Origin: Marchantia polymorpha subsp. ruderalis
Taxonomy: Eukaryota; Streptophyta; Marchantiopsida; Marchantiales; Marchantiaceae
Direction of reading: 5' to 3'
DNA length: 64,000 bases
Assembly (NCBI GenBank): GCA_037833965.1
Contig: AP031352.1
Coordinates: 23,416,501 to 23,480,500 of the forward strand
Part shown: positions 52,664-64,000 of the stretch, piece after piece
How the letters are laid out: each line of letters begins with the position of its first letter
Numbering within the stretch: position 1 is the stretch's first letter
The notes under the pieces: generated by a model
The model's database searches: none
Told to the model about the DNA's origin: nothing
The model's input: the letters and a program-made list of their open reading frames with translations, nothing else
Position numbers and translations under genes: made by a program

Positions 52664-54108
52664 ATGGCGCTCTCATGGAATATCGCGAGGGCTACGAGCA
52701 CGAAGGCGTCGTCGGCGTCCATGGAGGAGGCCAGGCATAGGACTCTGGAATTCTTTCGGGAGGCTTGTCGGGCTCTTCCGCAGCTGATGGATCGCTACAA
52801 TTTGGACGAGGTCATCACCCAGTCGCAGCTCCGCTCGAAGATTGCCGCGCAGTTCCGCAAGCATGCGGCTGTCACTAACCCTAAGGTGTGTCCCCTCTCG
52901 GTGTCATCCGCTTCGAATTCATGGACTTTAGCGTGGATTTGCCTCTCCAGTTCCGATTTCTAGGGTATTGCTGGATCGTGATCAGATTATAGCCTGTCGA
53001 TCACAGATCCGGCTCATTTTTAAAATAACATAACAAATTCTTCCTAGCGTTGCGTGTTGGTGAGCTTGAACCTTTGTACATGTCACTGGTGTTATCCATG
53101 AACATCTGAATTTGAGCTGAGATCCTAGTCATTTTCTTGGAAATTCAGCAATCACTGTGGAAGAATCCATCTGGCAATCTATACGCATTCTGGGTCATAT
53201 AATCTGCACCGCAATATTTAAATGCCGCTGATTGAGAGCTGCGGGATGTTCACTGATTTGCCACCAAATTATACCTTGGAAGTCATTTCAGTGTGACAGG
53301 TCTGTACATTCCTTTGTGGAATGTCCATTTCTTCTTGTCGAGTTTTTACAGAACGTCAGTTTGCCTGTTACTATTTTGTGCCTAGGTTACCGTCATCATG
53401 TTTGTAAGACGTGTTGAATCCAAGTTGGGTAAGGGAACTTAAAGAGGAAGAGTGCTAAACCTCTATCCTCCCAAAGCACGTAGAGAATGCCGCATGCATG
53501 ATATCAGCCTTACCGACAATGCATTACTAAAAATTCATTGGGAATACGGACAATTACAAAATGTTGCGTTGGGTTCGCTGCATTTTTCTGGAGGTGTGAG
53601 TTGGATTCACCTTAGACATGAGAAGTTGCATCCTGCTCATGACATGGAACTGAACAGATGGAAGCAGACAGGACGCGACAGCTTTAGTTCTAAGTTTCCT
53701 TTCACTTAGTTTGAGTAGGTGTCTGCGATGGGAATTGGTGAGATTGTATGAAGGCCTCTTTGACGTTAACGATTTGAAACGTGGAGCTGTTTCCAGTCAA
53801 CTCTTCAAATGGAGCTTTTCATTTCATGAATGATATGTGCCAACTCGATGTGTTACCTGTCTGCACTTTACACTTGTTGGTCTAAATTTCTGAGAAGTGC
53901 TTCATTTATGTTTCAGATTGTGGACATGCTCGTCTTCAAGGGCAAGGAAGAGCTACAATACTGTTTAGATCATGCAAAACAGCGACATCATCTTATCAGC
54001 ACTTACGTCGTTGGATCCGAGGGCCAAGTAGCTCTGAAGAAGCTGGGTACTGTTGATCACGGAGAGTCAAAGTTTCTCAAGAATTTCTACCAAAGCAACT
54101 TGTTTTAA
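52664..54108 (+). CDS. NDUFA6: Complex I B14 subunit (NDUFA6, LYR protein)
   Basis: This is an accessory subunit of mitochondrial NADH:ubiquinone oxidoreductase at the matrix arm, where the LYR protein binds acyl carrier protein. Two exons, 52664-52885 and 53917-54108, join in phase across a 1,031-bp intron (AAG/GTGTGT to TTTCAG/ATT) to 137 residues, against about 130 for plant homologues. LYR-type helix blocks EARHRTLEFFREACRALPQ (about 22-40), YNLDEV and QLRSKIAAQFRKHA are in exon 1. Exon 2 carries DMLVFKGKEELQ, AKQRHHLI-TYVVG and the C-terminal FLKNFYQSNLF. These match the plant B14 subunit that I know well. The start is the first ATG that gives the family N-terminus. No cleavable presequence is expected. 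Confidence 0.93.
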
Positions 54109-55735
54109 GATTCTGAAGCAGCAAGAACACACTTTGGTGGGTTGTTTATATACCCTTGTACGTTCTCATCTGTCTGGAAGCGGTAGTATCTTCACTGGTT
54201 GAAACTGACCTTCTGGACCAAGATATGTCGAATTTCATCTTGAATGGGCGACAACAATAAGTGCGAAGTGTTGGAAGCGAAGCTGCATCCATCCTTTTAC
54301 TGAGAAGTAGGTGCGCCGTCTATAGGAGTTGCCAGAAATTACAAATCGCAGAGTAGGTAAATAACTCGTCTTTTTTTTCTCCTTGTGTGACTGGATCATC
54401 ATAGTATCCAAAGAGAGACTGTCACAGGTCGGAGAATACTGGCGCAGCTGAGCTGGGCAGATTCTCATGAGAAACCGGGTAGTCTTCGGCACTTGTGACG
54501 ATTAGAGTAGTCATTGATTCATCCTCTTCATATTACAGCCGGGTTTTCACTCTGCATCTTTCATACCAATCGAGAGTAACACCTTTTACTGACATCTTGT
54601 CTCACCTGTCACCGTTCCTTCTTCTTCCCTGTCAGTTTGTGGGCATCAATTGTCCGGAGGAGATCTGGAGAGAGGGAGTGGTCCACAGACTAGAACTGGT
54701 CCAAAGCTGTGGCTGTTGATTGAAAATTTTGTCAATTCTGCTCAGATATGACCCTGCGCTATGTACGATTGCCTGACGCTCGTGTACGTGACATATTTCC
54801 AGAAAGTTCATGGGAAGATCACTTACAATCTCTGAGCTCATATCGCAGCAGATGGTGATATTTCTTTCCAACACTGATCCAATGAAGTATGTGTGCGAGC
54901 AATGTCCATGTTCGTAGCGTCACGCAGATGGTTTGTTGGGAACATCGGGGAACATATTGAGAATAAAGCGGCGGAGACCTCACTTGCCAAAATTTAGTAA
55001 AGGTCTTTTGATTGATGTAGTTCCTACGATTCGTTTGTTCGAACATGAACGTGGAGATTCGAAATCGAAGTTGAAACAAAGTCCAGAGATGATGAGGTCT
55101 AGTTTATCCGATGATGAGAACATGTTTTTTCGTTGTAATTCAGTGCCGAAGTAACGCCGAATGACAGGCAACATAAACCTTGGATTTTTGTTAAGCCCAC
55201 ATGAACCACTGTCAAGACCAGTAGTATACAACGTTATGAGACATACACATGAGCACTTAGATAACATTAGAAGTCAGTCTTCTGAAAGAAAATTACTTGA
55301 AATTCGATGTCTTATCTAGACTTACTTGGGAGAGGGCAGAAGTAACTCACACCGGCGAGCTCTACTTAACGCAAGAGGTCACTTTGTCTCTCTAAAGTTG
55401 TTACGTGAATCTGTGTACTTACGGTTGTATTCAGTCTTTTTTCCGTGAGAAAAAGTAAATGTCAAACTACGGTATTTGGTTTATCTAACATAAAAGTTCA
55501 AAAATTATATATTACTGCATACAATTTGACATAGTATTGCACAATATTCTAGAATGTAGTGCAATACTGTTCATAACTTTTAATGCATATGTAGAGATAA
55601 ATATACTACTTTTTTTGAGAGTAATAAAGAATCCACATCCAATTTTTACACCAAACAAACTCAACTCAAATAGTGCAATGGGTACCCAATACAAGGAATG
55701 GGTGGTTATGAGTGAGATTGGCTGGTTAAAGAGTT
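54109..55735. other. Intergenic, 3' flank of NDUFA6
   Basis: The NDUFA6 3' UTR presumably occupies the first part. Frames at 54,235-55,267 on both strands are short and unrecognised. The right end becomes AT-rich. Confidence 0.4.
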
Positions 55736-55738
55736 TCA

Positions 55739-55791
55739 CCTCCAAATAGTGACACTTACCGATCCTACACTTGAGGGTCACTACTCGGAGG
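55739..55791. repeat. GTCACTATT-type inverted repeat
   Basis: CCTCCAAATAGTGAC (55,739-55,753) and GTCACTACTCGGAGG (55,777-55,791) form a 15-bp inverted repeat with two mismatches. The same AATAGTGAC word recurs on the far side of the pogo-type pseudogene (59,727-59,823), so this may be its left terminal region. Confidence 0.6.
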
Positions 55792-55919
55792 TTTCGTAGT
55801 TTCAGGATGTGAAATGTAGAGTTACACTTGTTCGACGTTAAAAGTGGTTCACGTGTGTCACAAAATTCTCCAAGTTCATTTATTGCTTATTTTTTCTCAT
55901 TTTCAAGGTTCAGTATGAA

Positions 55920-57485
55920 GAAATTGGAGTAAACTTGGAGCCACTCAGGATGGAGAGCATTAGCATTTTTGATAGCACATCCAAATGTTTAAAAAATTTG
56001 GAATAAAAGAGAAATTATCAGGCAGGTGTCAATGGAACCAAACAGAGATGGGGTTAAAATTATTTTTAGATCAACTCTAGTGCAAGTTCTTACAGACATG
56101 GTGCACTAATGACATGTGCGCGTTGAGTTCGATGCAACCTCGCAGAACTTGACTGGAGAAATGCTCAAAAACAAGGCTCTGTTTTTTCAAGACAAGATTC
56201 TAAATGACTTCGGCGAATGTTTGAAATCATCCGAATTTTATTTTTTTCAAACATTAGTTGCTTCAAATGGATGGTTGGAGAAATATCTGAAAAGCGTCTC
56301 AACATTTAGTGTGAAGAGGTGCGAACAGCTTCAATTTCATCCAGTTTGAGAAACGTTTACATAAAATTTGTGAAGCGTTGATCGATGTACCACTTGAATG
56401 TATTATCAACATTGATGAATCAGCTTTACAACATCGCACAACATCTTCACGGTTTTATTGCATAGCCAATTCAGATGATCGAGGTGTCAAGCGAAGCAAA
56501 GATAGAATCACAATTACGCTCGGAGTAAGCATTTCATGTGAAACATTTACCATTCAAGTTAGCACAAAGAGTGCTCGTCCACGGGCTTTGAAAGCTTTGA
56601 AGCATATTCCAGATATCAATAAGACTTTTGGAATTATTTATGAGCATCAACCTAAAGTTTGGCAGTACACATCATCTTATATGAGACTTCTCCACAAGTA
56701 CAACAAGATTGTCAAGAATCAAAACGTTGTCTTCTATAACTGCAAGATAATTGCTCATTTCATGTTTGTCTGTCTAAGATTTTGGATCCATCAAGTTCAC
56801 TAGGAAACTTTTTTTCGATATCAAAACTTGTGCATTATTTTTTCTCTACCAAATGCTACCAGCGAATGTCAAACTCTTGATCAAGGGCTCATTTGGTATT
56901 TCAAAGAGCACTTTTGCCATGCTCAACTGAACCACATAATGTCTGACTAAAAACTCTGGCAAGCGACTCAACGTGCACCTCATTCTCAATTTTCAATTCA
57001 CGATCATACACATTTACTCAATGTGCTTAGTTGGATAAGTCGGCATCAGATAAAGTCGAGGAGAATACCATTTGAAGATGCTTTGTGAAAGCCAATTGTC
57101 TCCTTGTCATACCTCAAGTGAATTCTAATCAAGATATTGATAGATTTGTTAGAGGCTCAAATCAAACGATAGATGATTTAGTGGAAATTTGACTCGATGT
57201 TTTTTTCTCATGTTCTCTTGGTCTTGATGACGCAAGTATTGAAGAAGTTGCTGAAAATTTAATTGATTTAGATGCTCTTGATGCTACTGGCAATGACAAT
57301 ATTGATGATAGTGACATGGTCAAATCTGTACTTGAAGATCACAACCTCTTGCAAAGTGCGAGCCATTCAGAGAACGAGATATTGTCCAAGTACCGATTCT
57401 GGTTACCATTGAGCAAGCGAACGAAGCCAGCATTGATTTGATTAACTTCTTTTCCACTCAGTCATCTTTACCTACAAATCTTTAA
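55920..57485 (+). pseudogene. Decayed pogo/Tigger-type DDE transposase
   Basis: The remnant follows the pogo (CENP-B-like HTH plus DDE_1) order. IWNKREIIRQ, an end of the first HTH, lies near 56,000. A CENP-B HTH block with LTGEMLKNKALFFQDKI and ASNGWLEKYLK runs at 56,150-56,295. The catalytic core starts with INIDES near 56,405, then RSKDRITITLGV and SARPRALK. The block corresponding to LLLDNCPAH is VVFYNCKIIAH at about 56,730, so the second catalytic Asp is replaced by Tyr. The third motif, LDQGLIWYFK, follows near 56,880. Frameshifts and stops show that it is dead. It ends near 57,485. Family knowledge says these elements insert at TA. Confidence 0.78.
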
Positions 57486-57832
57486 GGTAATTTATTCTCT
57501 AATCTCTAAAGAGTTCGTCGTCTGTTGACACGTCAACAACAATTTGGATTCCCTCACACAATCTACGAAGATAGAAGATTAGTACATGATAGTATGAATT
57601 TACAGACAGACAAACGTCTCTATTCATTCTTAATCGATGATGACAAATTATGTTAATTTGATTATCAGTGACTAATTTATGCAAATATACTATTACAATT
57701 ATAAATCATTCCATGAAATTTGGTCTAGATTGTTCGCAATTCTAATTACAGTTTCAAATTTGCACTTTTCACTCAATGGTCTCCGAATAATAATTTGTGG
57801 CATGTTTTCTTGCTCTGGAACTATCAGTCAAT

Positions 57833-58820
57833 TGATTTGATGTATCTTTTAGATTTTCTCAAGAGATATGCGGATGTAAGAGAGAGAATAACAAGATTAC
57901 CAAACATCTTTTTATGAAATCTACAACTGTCAATTGATTCGATGTATCTTTTCGATTTCCCGAGAAGTTTTGCCAATTCTAGAAGTAAGAGAGAGAGTTA
58001 CGTGATGGCACAACATCTTGCTCTCGAATGTCTGTTGATGTATCTTTTTGATCTCTTAAGGAGTTTCAGTGTGAGAGATGTAAGATTTTTTGATGTAAGA
58101 GAGAAAGAAAGAGTTTTTGTATAAGTATCGTTCAGAGTTCTAGTCCATCGTTATCGATATTATAATAGAAGATCTAAACTTAAAAATTAAAATAGTCATC
58201 ATCGATTGTGAGGGTGTAGATTGATTCGCGAATTTGAACCCTGCCTCTCCAGTTTTGTAATCATTTGTTCATCTCATAAAGCCGTTCGTTCTCCACAAGC
58301 TCGAGCAAGAACTATAAGATTCTTTGACACCATTCAGCCCGTTTTGAATTTTATCCAATAAGGACTAGATGATGACAATGATCGGATTAGAACCTTTTAT
58401 TTTTTGTTCCTTATCCTGCTTGTGAACGCAATGGCAAATTGATTTGATGTATCTCGAGAGTTTCTGCGTAAGAGAGATGAAAAGAGTTTCTGATGTAAGA
58501 AAGAAAGAAGTAGCTTACGTATCACGATCAATGCGAGTTCCAACCCATCGTTATCAAAATTATAATACGAGATTTAAACTTAAAAATTAAAATGGTCATC
58601 ATCGGTTGTGAGTGTGTAGATTGATTCGTGAATTTGGACCCTACCTCTCCAATTTCATAATCATTTGTTCATCTTCAAAGTTTGTTCGTTATACAAATGC
58701 TCCAGCAACAACGTTAGGATTCTTTGACGTCATTCATCCCATCCTAAATTTTATACAACAAAGATTAGATGATGACAATGATTGGCAGCACTCTCGGATC
58801 ATAACCTTTTATTTCTTGTA
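57833..58820 (+). repeat. Tandem ~409-bp repeat with partial copies
   Basis: Two long units, about 58,036-58,410 and 58,445-58,820, share AACTTAAAAATTAAAAT, TGTGAG-GTGTAGATTGATTCG and GATGATGACAATGAT blocks. Shorter partial copies starting TTGATTTGATGTATCTTTT-like lie near 57,833 and 57,935. GTAAGAGAGA motifs recur throughout. It sits just downstream of the transposase remnant and may be part of the same element. Confidence 0.7.
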
Positions 58821-58829
58821 AACGCAATA

Positions 58830-59300
58830 GCAAGCTTAAGCACTTGCCACATTTAGTGAGTTCAATCACTTGATCTACAACGCGCCAAAAATTTATTAAG
58901 AAGTCGAGATCTCCATCTGGATTTGCTTTTGTGCCATAATTGCGTCGTTCATGAACTGATTAGCGCCACTAAATTTATGTTAGCATTAAATTTCTTTCGT
59001 ATCCCATACTTTTTCCACCCGAAAGAACCTTGAGACATATCTTCTCTTCCTTCCAAAGCTCGACCAGATGGAATAGAAACTCTGCCGACATCCCTAATAG
59101 ACGAGTCAACTTCAGGGATAGAGATTTCATAGCACTTCGTGAAACTTGGCATTCACGAATTTCAAACATGTTCAGACATAATCTAATCTGACATGAAAGC
59201 TTCAAAACGTACAAGGAAACATTTACATTTACATGCTGCTACCAAGTGAAAGAAAGAGTTATGTGATGGCATAACATCTTGCTCTGAATTTACGCACTGA
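58830..59300. other. Spacer between repeat arrays
   Basis: No gene is recognised. Short minus-strand frames at 59,214-58,949 are not identifiable. Confidence 0.4.
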
Positions 59301-59305
59301 CACGA

Positions 59306-59650
59306 GATCTCCCGGTGAGTACATCTAGCTCTTGAAGAATGCTTTGAAGTTTTCCTACGAAGCTTTGTTATGAACTCTATTACGAGGTCTGCCGTGAGGA
59401 CATCTAGCATTGACACGAGATTTCTCGGTGATGACATCTAGCTCTTGAAGAATGCTCTGAAGTTTTCATATGAAGCTTTGTTATGAACTCTATTACGAGG
59501 TTTGCCGGTGAGGACATCTAGCTTGTGAAGAATGCTCTGAAGTTTTCCTACGAAGCTCTATTATGAAATATGTTACGAGGTCTGCCGGTGATGACATCTC
59601 GCTTGTGAAGAATGCTCCGACGTTTTCCTACGCACTTTGTCGGTGAACTG
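59306..59650. repeat. 80-bp tandem repeat, four copies
   Basis: CGGTGA-GACATCTAGCT units start at 59,313, 59,426, 59,506 and 59,586. The last three are spaced exactly 80 bp apart. The first interval is 113 bp because it contains an extra partial copy. Each unit continues with GAAGAATGCTCTGAAGTTTT, then TACGAAGCT and TTACGAGGTCTGCC. Confidence 0.85.
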
Positions 59651-59726
59651 GAAAAATTTTGTTGAAAATCTTGAAGCCCGTGGCAAATATTTGCCACATG
59701 CCACAGACGGTCATTATTTTAGATGT

Positions 59727-59823
59727 TACGTCACTATTAGAAAATAGTGACGTACCGTTCTTATTTGATAGATTTTCAAGCTACGATCTAATGGTTCTTC
59801 ACTTTTAAGTCACTATTGAGAGG
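59727..59823. repeat. Palindrome and TIR-like GTCACTATT copies
   Basis: TACGTCACTATT and AATAGTGACGTA form a perfect palindrome with a 4-nt centre at 59,727-59,754. GTCACTATTGAGAGG follows at 59,809-59,823. Reverse-complemented, the last copy (AACCTCTCAATAGTGAC) matches CACCTCCAAATAGTGAC at 55,737 in 14 of 17 positions, which suggests the two ends of a 4.1-kb element around the pogo-type pseudogene. A clean TA duplication was not found. Confidence 0.5.
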
Positions 59824-59854
59824 TTAACCTCTGTACTCATAATTATGGATACAA

Positions 59855-59930
59855 AAATATCCACCCATACCCATGGCGCAATGGGTGGATGGGTAATGGA
59901 TGGATATTATGAATGGATGAGTATGAGTGA
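59855..59930. repeat. GGATGGGTA-rich inverted repeat
   Basis: ATATCCACCCATACCCAT and its imperfect reverse complement GGGTGGATGGGTAATGGATGGATAT flank a short centre at about 59,866-59,909, followed by more GGATGA units. This is simple-sequence-derived repeat DNA. Confidence 0.6.
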
Positions 59931-62900
59931 TACTGTATGTTAAAACGATCGAGTTAAATGATTGAGCTCTCGGATTGGGCCACGCCAATAGCTAATCAGC
60001 ATATTGTGATGATTAGTTATTACTTGTCATATATCTACCGAAAAGTCTAATTCATACTTTGAATAAAAAACCTTTTTGTAAACACATGTTTTACGGATAA
60101 TCAAGTGAGTATTGTTTGTAGACCAAAGTGGAAGAAAGGAGAAGATTGTGGTCACATCAAGCTTTCCAACAAATTCAACCCAATCTTTAGATTTTCATTG
60201 GCATGTCATTCTTTTCAAGAACTCTTCAAGTGTTCTTAAGTAGCTTTATTTTGATGATGTAAATAATGGATATGGACCGGGTGACATGGGTGAGTAATGG
60301 TTGGATGCAAGTGACGGCGCAATGCATGACTCCTGCTGCACAAATGATACTGCCTAGTAATATGTCTTGTACTATACATGGTGCAGAAAGATAGTTAACT
60401 GGTTTACTTTGTCTTCCTCATCTTTTTCAAAGAAGTATCATTATAAGCATGATATAAGTACACTTCTAACATGTCATAAGTGCTTACATATAACTTTGAA
60501 GCATTCATCCAAAATACATGACATTATTTCATCTCAAAAGATACTAAGATACCTAAACATGTATTATCGTATGCAACCACAATCTCTTATGTCCAATTGT
60601 CATGTCAAGTAATTCAAGCGTTAAATTTATATATTATCAGTCACATATGAAGTTAACTTACTTTTTTCTTAATCAGATTGCAAATTCAATTAATAAGACA
60701 TTATCATTTTGTGTTCAATGTTAAATTCATCAAATTTTTTACTTTGATGAATTTAATCAAAATGGTTATGAATTTTTTATTTCTTTTGCATCCAACATTA
60801 CATTTCAAACTTCTACAATTGTAATCATAATTAGTGATATAATTGTAGAGTTTTCTATAATATAATATTCTTGCATTTGCATAATCAACATCATTATAAT
60901 GATGTATGATGAAGATCATCACTCAAGTCTTCAAAACATATTTGAACATAATATAAACAACTTTCAATATTTGTCATTTGCATAAAAATTCAAAATATGA
61001 AATTTTAAAAAATATAGGGATTAGTGCTTTGTAAATCATATTATTTTTTGGATTATTATAATAAGTATCAACATGCAAAGCATCTAACATCATATTCTTT
61101 AATGACACATTTCTTATGTAATTGTTATTATGAGATGATTACAATTACATAACATAAACTTCAATGAAATAAATCCAAGTTACTCGAATGTTAAGACATT
61201 TGCATCTTATTATTAATAAAAAAAATTGAGTTTTGTTCATATCATAACTTTGTTTTAGCTTTCCTAACTTCTAGTTTTGAATAAACATTGACATACTGAT
61301 GGGTTTGTGATTAAGACTAGTACTTCAAACAATTGATGAAGTTCATTAAATATTGTTAAATACTCATTGATTTTTAACAAGTTGAACTTTTCTTCATAAA
61401 CAAGATCAGACAAGATGATCATGATGTTTCATGAAATAAGTTTCTATTTCAAATGGATATATTATGCATTTAGTATTAACTTAGTTCAATTCATATATCT
61501 CATATCAATTTATATTAGCTTATGTCTTTGCCAAATCAATAGTAATACTTATCAACTAACATTGTCAATTCTATAAATGTAGATAATATTTTGAAATTTG
61601 ACTATTAGTATTTATTCCCAATTACTTTTTACAATAAGAAAATATTTTCCGAATTATTTAAAATTATTTACAATAAAATAATAAATAATTATTTATATAT
61701 ATTAAAAGATAGTAACAACAATAATAAATTCATAAAATCCATATTGTAATTTATTACAAGCATGATATTTCAAGTAGCTCATAAGTTTCAAACGCTTTTC
61801 ATACTTACACTATTGACTTAAATTCATATTCAAATAATTAAAACTTCACATTCAAAATTTGTTACAAAGTGTTATATTTTATTTTTTATGACTTGAATAC
61901 TATTATACCTCATTATATTGATTTTCTTCATTGAAAAATTCAATGCAAATAACATTAACTAAGATATTTGTTTAATTTTCATAAAAAATATATTATGCAT
62001 GAATTTTTGAATCTTATTTTGAACCTATTAAAAATATAATGCTATTAAAATAATAATCAAACCTCTTTGCAAATAATAATGAGAAAATTATTGGCCCTGA
62101 TATTTATTTTAAATTTAAGTGTGCATCCATATAATTTTCAAAAAACCAGTTCATAATTTTTAAATACCTAAAAACAATTTTTTCTTCAAACAATTTTTTT
62201 CATAAGAAATTTACCAAAAAATTTCTTATAAATTATTTATAAAAAAACATGAAAATAATATTTTTTTCATGCATTTGTCATTTATAGGGTAGTTGTATAT
62301 CATCTGTAAATGAAAATATCATTGTTTTTCTTGCGTAATAAACATGAAAACATGATGAATCATTGTTGGAGTTGTGATTACATGATTTGTAATGTTTTAT
62401 TTTGTTCACACGTTGCTCACTTAGCCGCATTTTTTAAATATACATGAAATATAATATTCAATATTACATATATTAAATTCCTTGCTAAATATGTGTAGTA
62501 AATTTCAAGCTGCATAAGGGATTTCATCTGGTACTTGAATAATAAAATTTTTGCGTATGCAAAATAACATATGGGATGGAATCATTCTGAAGTTAGTTTG
62601 TTTGGGATTCATGTCCATACATTCTGAAACAACAATTGGTTTCAAAGGTGCAAATTGACTAAAAGAAACCCACCTTTTGACATAGATGATGTTGATGGAA
62701 AGTGGGATAAATCTAGAAGTATCCATATTCTTTTTTATCAAATCTGTTTGGAACTATTAGGACAGAGCTCCAACGCGATACATTTATTTTTAATGATTCA
62801 TTATTCTATATTTCAAGCCTTCAAACATATATTCTTCTTCTTCAATACCAATTTTCAATGATTGCAAGTGCTAGACTCTACCAATTTGCAAAATAATCGT

Positions 62901-63460
62901 TTGAAAACACAGGATGGTTTGTGTACTTGATGATGGTGTAACGAGCAACTTCAACAAAGAAGATGTAAACTCGACTTCAAACTTTCAGAACCTCTTAAAC
63001 TCAACTTGAAATTCTTCATAAAGTGACCCCACAAGCTCACCAGGTTATATACTCTTCTTAGATTTTCATTTCAATATAACTTTTTGATCGATCCTTCCAT
63101 AAAGAATTCATGAACGAGGGCTCTGTGTCTTTGTCTTTTATCCAACATCTCCTCTCTTCGGTCAAAAAAATTGAAAATCGCACATCTTGTACACTTTGTT
63201 TCATAAGACAAAAAGCCCATGAAAACGATGCTAGAGTACACAAAAGCATTTGACCTTTTCCACTTTCAACTCCATAAGTCAATCCGTTTGACCACATAAT
63301 TTATTTCCATGTTTTGTAGCCCACATAATGTAGCCCCTCCCTCTCATCTCCTGCAACAGAAAAATTGACCTGGCTCCAAACACATGTATTAAGATCTCAC
63401 ACTCCAAGTTATAACATTAATGTATTGAGGAACGACTTTTAGATCCCACGAGTAGCAGTT
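59931..63460. other. AT-rich intergenic
   Basis: No gene is recognised. It is very AT-rich, especially 60.6-62.4 kb. Small frames at 60,367-60,922 and 62,505-62,861 are unrecognised and probably chance. Confidence 0.5.
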
Positions 63461-64000
63461 AGACCTGTAGTGTGACGCAGCTCAGCACACGCTGTTCAAT
63501 GCCCACACTGGCCATGTGGCGGCCGGGATGTAAACTACGTGAACTGCATGGTAGCAGTCGTAGTCAATTGCCATCAGAAGCACAATGAGAATAGAGGAAA
63601 CCGCAGTCAGGGACCAAACGAAGAGCGCAGTTTGGATTCGGGACAACGCAGTCGCAGTAACCAGTGCTGTCCCTCAGCTTGCGGCGATCCGAGAAGGCGG
63701 TGGTCGCCCCACAGCACTGAACCCGGTGACGCCCCAAGTTGTCAACCGTGGACGAGATCTCTACGTTTCAGATAAGGCGCGGGCCAATGGGCGACGAGCC
63801 TGCGCCAGCTGGACTCGTGACTAGCAAGCAAACGACGCAAATACAGGGTCTTCAAACCTTGCGGGGTGTTGACTGCTCTGAGCTGGCGGCCGCGCTCATC
63901 TGGAGCTTTTCTACGTCAGCTGCGTCGGCCAAGTGGTGGGGTAGGTGGCAGCCCTTCCGTCTTTAAATTATGGGCTCGTAGGACTTCGTCTTGGCCTTCT
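63461..64000. other. GC-richer window edge
   Basis: Composition rises sharply at about 63.46 kb. Overlapping plus-strand frames of 75-79 codons lie at 63,539-63,966 without a recognisable domain. By analogy with the other GC-richer patches in this window, it may be the promoter or leader of a gene beyond the right edge. Confidence 0.3.

Overview
The window looks like nuclear DNA of a land plant. It carries spliced chloroplast and mitochondrial protein genes with GT/AG introns, most of them short. One is a GAPDH B subunit with the C-terminal extension known only from the green lineage, and another is a plant senescence-associated plastid protein. Compact genes set in very AT-rich, transposon-laden DNA would suit a non-seed plant such as a bryophyte, but nothing seen here fixes the group. 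There are no operons, CRISPR arrays, rRNA genes or convincing tRNA genes.

Layout. 1-8.7 kb: an old, AT-drifted Ty3/gypsy retrotransposon (about 1.66-7.45 kb), whose 3' LTR holds a Mutator-type MITE with a 9-bp target duplication. 8.8-12.3 kb: chloroplast GAPDH B subunit (GapB), minus strand, 8 exons reconstructed to 457 aa. 12.3-14.9 kb: its promoter side plus a long miRNA-like hairpin. 14.9-19.0 kb: a plastid AAF-like (A-FIFTEEN) protein, minus strand, 11 exons, 429 aa. 20.3-27.7 kb: AT-rich DNA with a dead MULE transposase gene, split by a solo LTR that itself contains a second, inverted solo LTR of the same family, followed by a pogo/Tc1-type MITE. 28.4-30.1 kb: a small island with a probable but unidentified two-exon C-terminus. 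31.2-34.7 kb: a TauE/SafE membrane protein, minus strand, 4 exons, 569 aa. 36.6-52 kb: gene-poor DNA with short tandem repeats and hairpins and a GC-richer island at 48.3-49.7 kb. 52.7-54.1 kb: complex I subunit B14/NDUFA6, plus strand, 2 exons, 137 aa. 55.7-59.9 kb: a decayed pogo-type transposase with tandem arrays and repeated GTCACTATT palindromes. 60-63.4 kb: AT-rich DNA with no gene seen. The last 0.5 kb is GC-richer and may be the edge of another gene.

The four firm genes serve organelle metabolism: Calvin-cycle reduction (GapB), a plastid protein tied to senescence and redox (AAF), membrane export of sulfur-type anions (TauE family, substrate unproven) and mitochondrial complex I (NDUFA6). 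They are scattered single genes and need not act together. All exon joins were checked by hand for reading phase, and the three multi-exon models close in frame. I found no convincing new biological system. The most informative items are the layered transposon insertions with intact target duplications and the miRNA-like hairpin.
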